NCBI GenBank assembly: GCA_964487505.1
Contig: CAZARD010000072.1
Coordinates: forward strand, 1 to 23,256
Length of the DNA stretch: 23,256 nucleotides
Reading direction: 5' to 3'
DNA from: JAFDVJ01 sp964487505
GTDB lineage: Bacteria; Acidobacteriota; Blastocatellia; Pyrinomonadales; Pyrinomonadaceae
This document shows positions 23,183-23,256 of this stretch, one piece after another (the stretch's first letter is position 1; the number at the start of each line of letters is the position of its first letter). The position numbers and the translations under genes are program-made. The notes beneath the pieces were generated by a model. The model had not been told where the DNA came from. It ran no database searches and saw only the letters and a list, made by a program, of their open reading frames with translations.

Positions 23183-23256
23183 GGAAAGTCGTCGGCGGTC
23201 AGTTGCCGGTGGACAATGGTCGCGCAAAGTCAGAACCGGGAGCGGTAGCGACCGGC
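23183..23256. other. Window end, no gene seen
   Basis: Only 74 bp follow pheA. No terminator or start of another gene could be recognised. Confidence 0.5.

Noticed and set aside
22193..23227. A 344-codon minus-strand frame opposite pheA
   Set aside because: Antisense shadow of an intact bifunctional P-protein.

Overview
The window is about 23 kb of a moderately GC-rich bacterial chromosome. It has two 100-N scaffold gaps (9933-10032 and 21894-21993). The gene set fits an acidobacterial genome, perhaps Blastocatellia/Pyrinomonadales. The pointers are a large secreted sortilin/BNR-repeat protein with a PQQ-sugar-dehydrogenase-like partner, a secreted Beta_propel protein, an OlsB-like acyltransferase, and intergenic regions full of GATTCC arrays and short inverted-repeat elements. 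The lineage is inferred from gene content only. No phage, insertion sequence with a transposase, CRISPR array or toxin-antitoxin module was seen.

Layout. (1) 1-700: an array of GATTCC words that changes strand part-way, interrupted by a 226-bp element with 41-bp terminal inverted repeats. (2) 721-890: a compact tRNA-Asn unit (promoter, tRNA, terminator). (3) 1088-1909: an OlsB-like N-acyltransferase. (4) 5429 down to 2051, minus strand: a tight four-gene operon, DinB-like, DoxX-like, a DedA/VTT-ATP-grasp fusion, and NRDE/TANGO2. (5) 5622-8133, plus strand: a PolX-type helix-hairpin-helix protein, a phosphoribosyltransferase and a dienelactone-hydrolase-like protein. (6) 8132-8923: a gene-free island with two different inverted-repeat elements, bracketed by inverted GATTTT-type simple repeats. 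(7) 9740-8922, minus: a phytanoyl-CoA dioxygenase-like protein whose upstream side is a second strand-switching GATTCC array containing the first gap. (8) 15579-10118, minus: an NTF2-like exported protein, the 1104-residue BNR/sortilin protein and the PQQ-type dehydrogenase. (9) 16028-17938, plus: a Beta_propel protein. (10) 18249-23182, plus: ilvB-ilvN-ilvC, a cupin, then (after the second gap) a bifunctional pheA.

How the genes fit together. ilvB, ilvN and ilvC encode the first two steps common to valine and isoleucine synthesis. pheA provides chorismate mutase and prephenate dehydratase for phenylalanine. The BNR protein, the dehydrogenase, the NTF2-like protein and the Beta_propel protein are all predicted to be exported or membrane-anchored. 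The most unusual protein is the DedA-ATP-grasp fusion, which joins a probable lipid-translocating membrane domain to a carboxylate-amine-type ligase domain. The most unusual DNA is the pair of strand-switching GATTCC arrays and the two families of short inverted-repeat elements. The ketol-acid reductoisomerase has an atypical cofactor-specificity loop.
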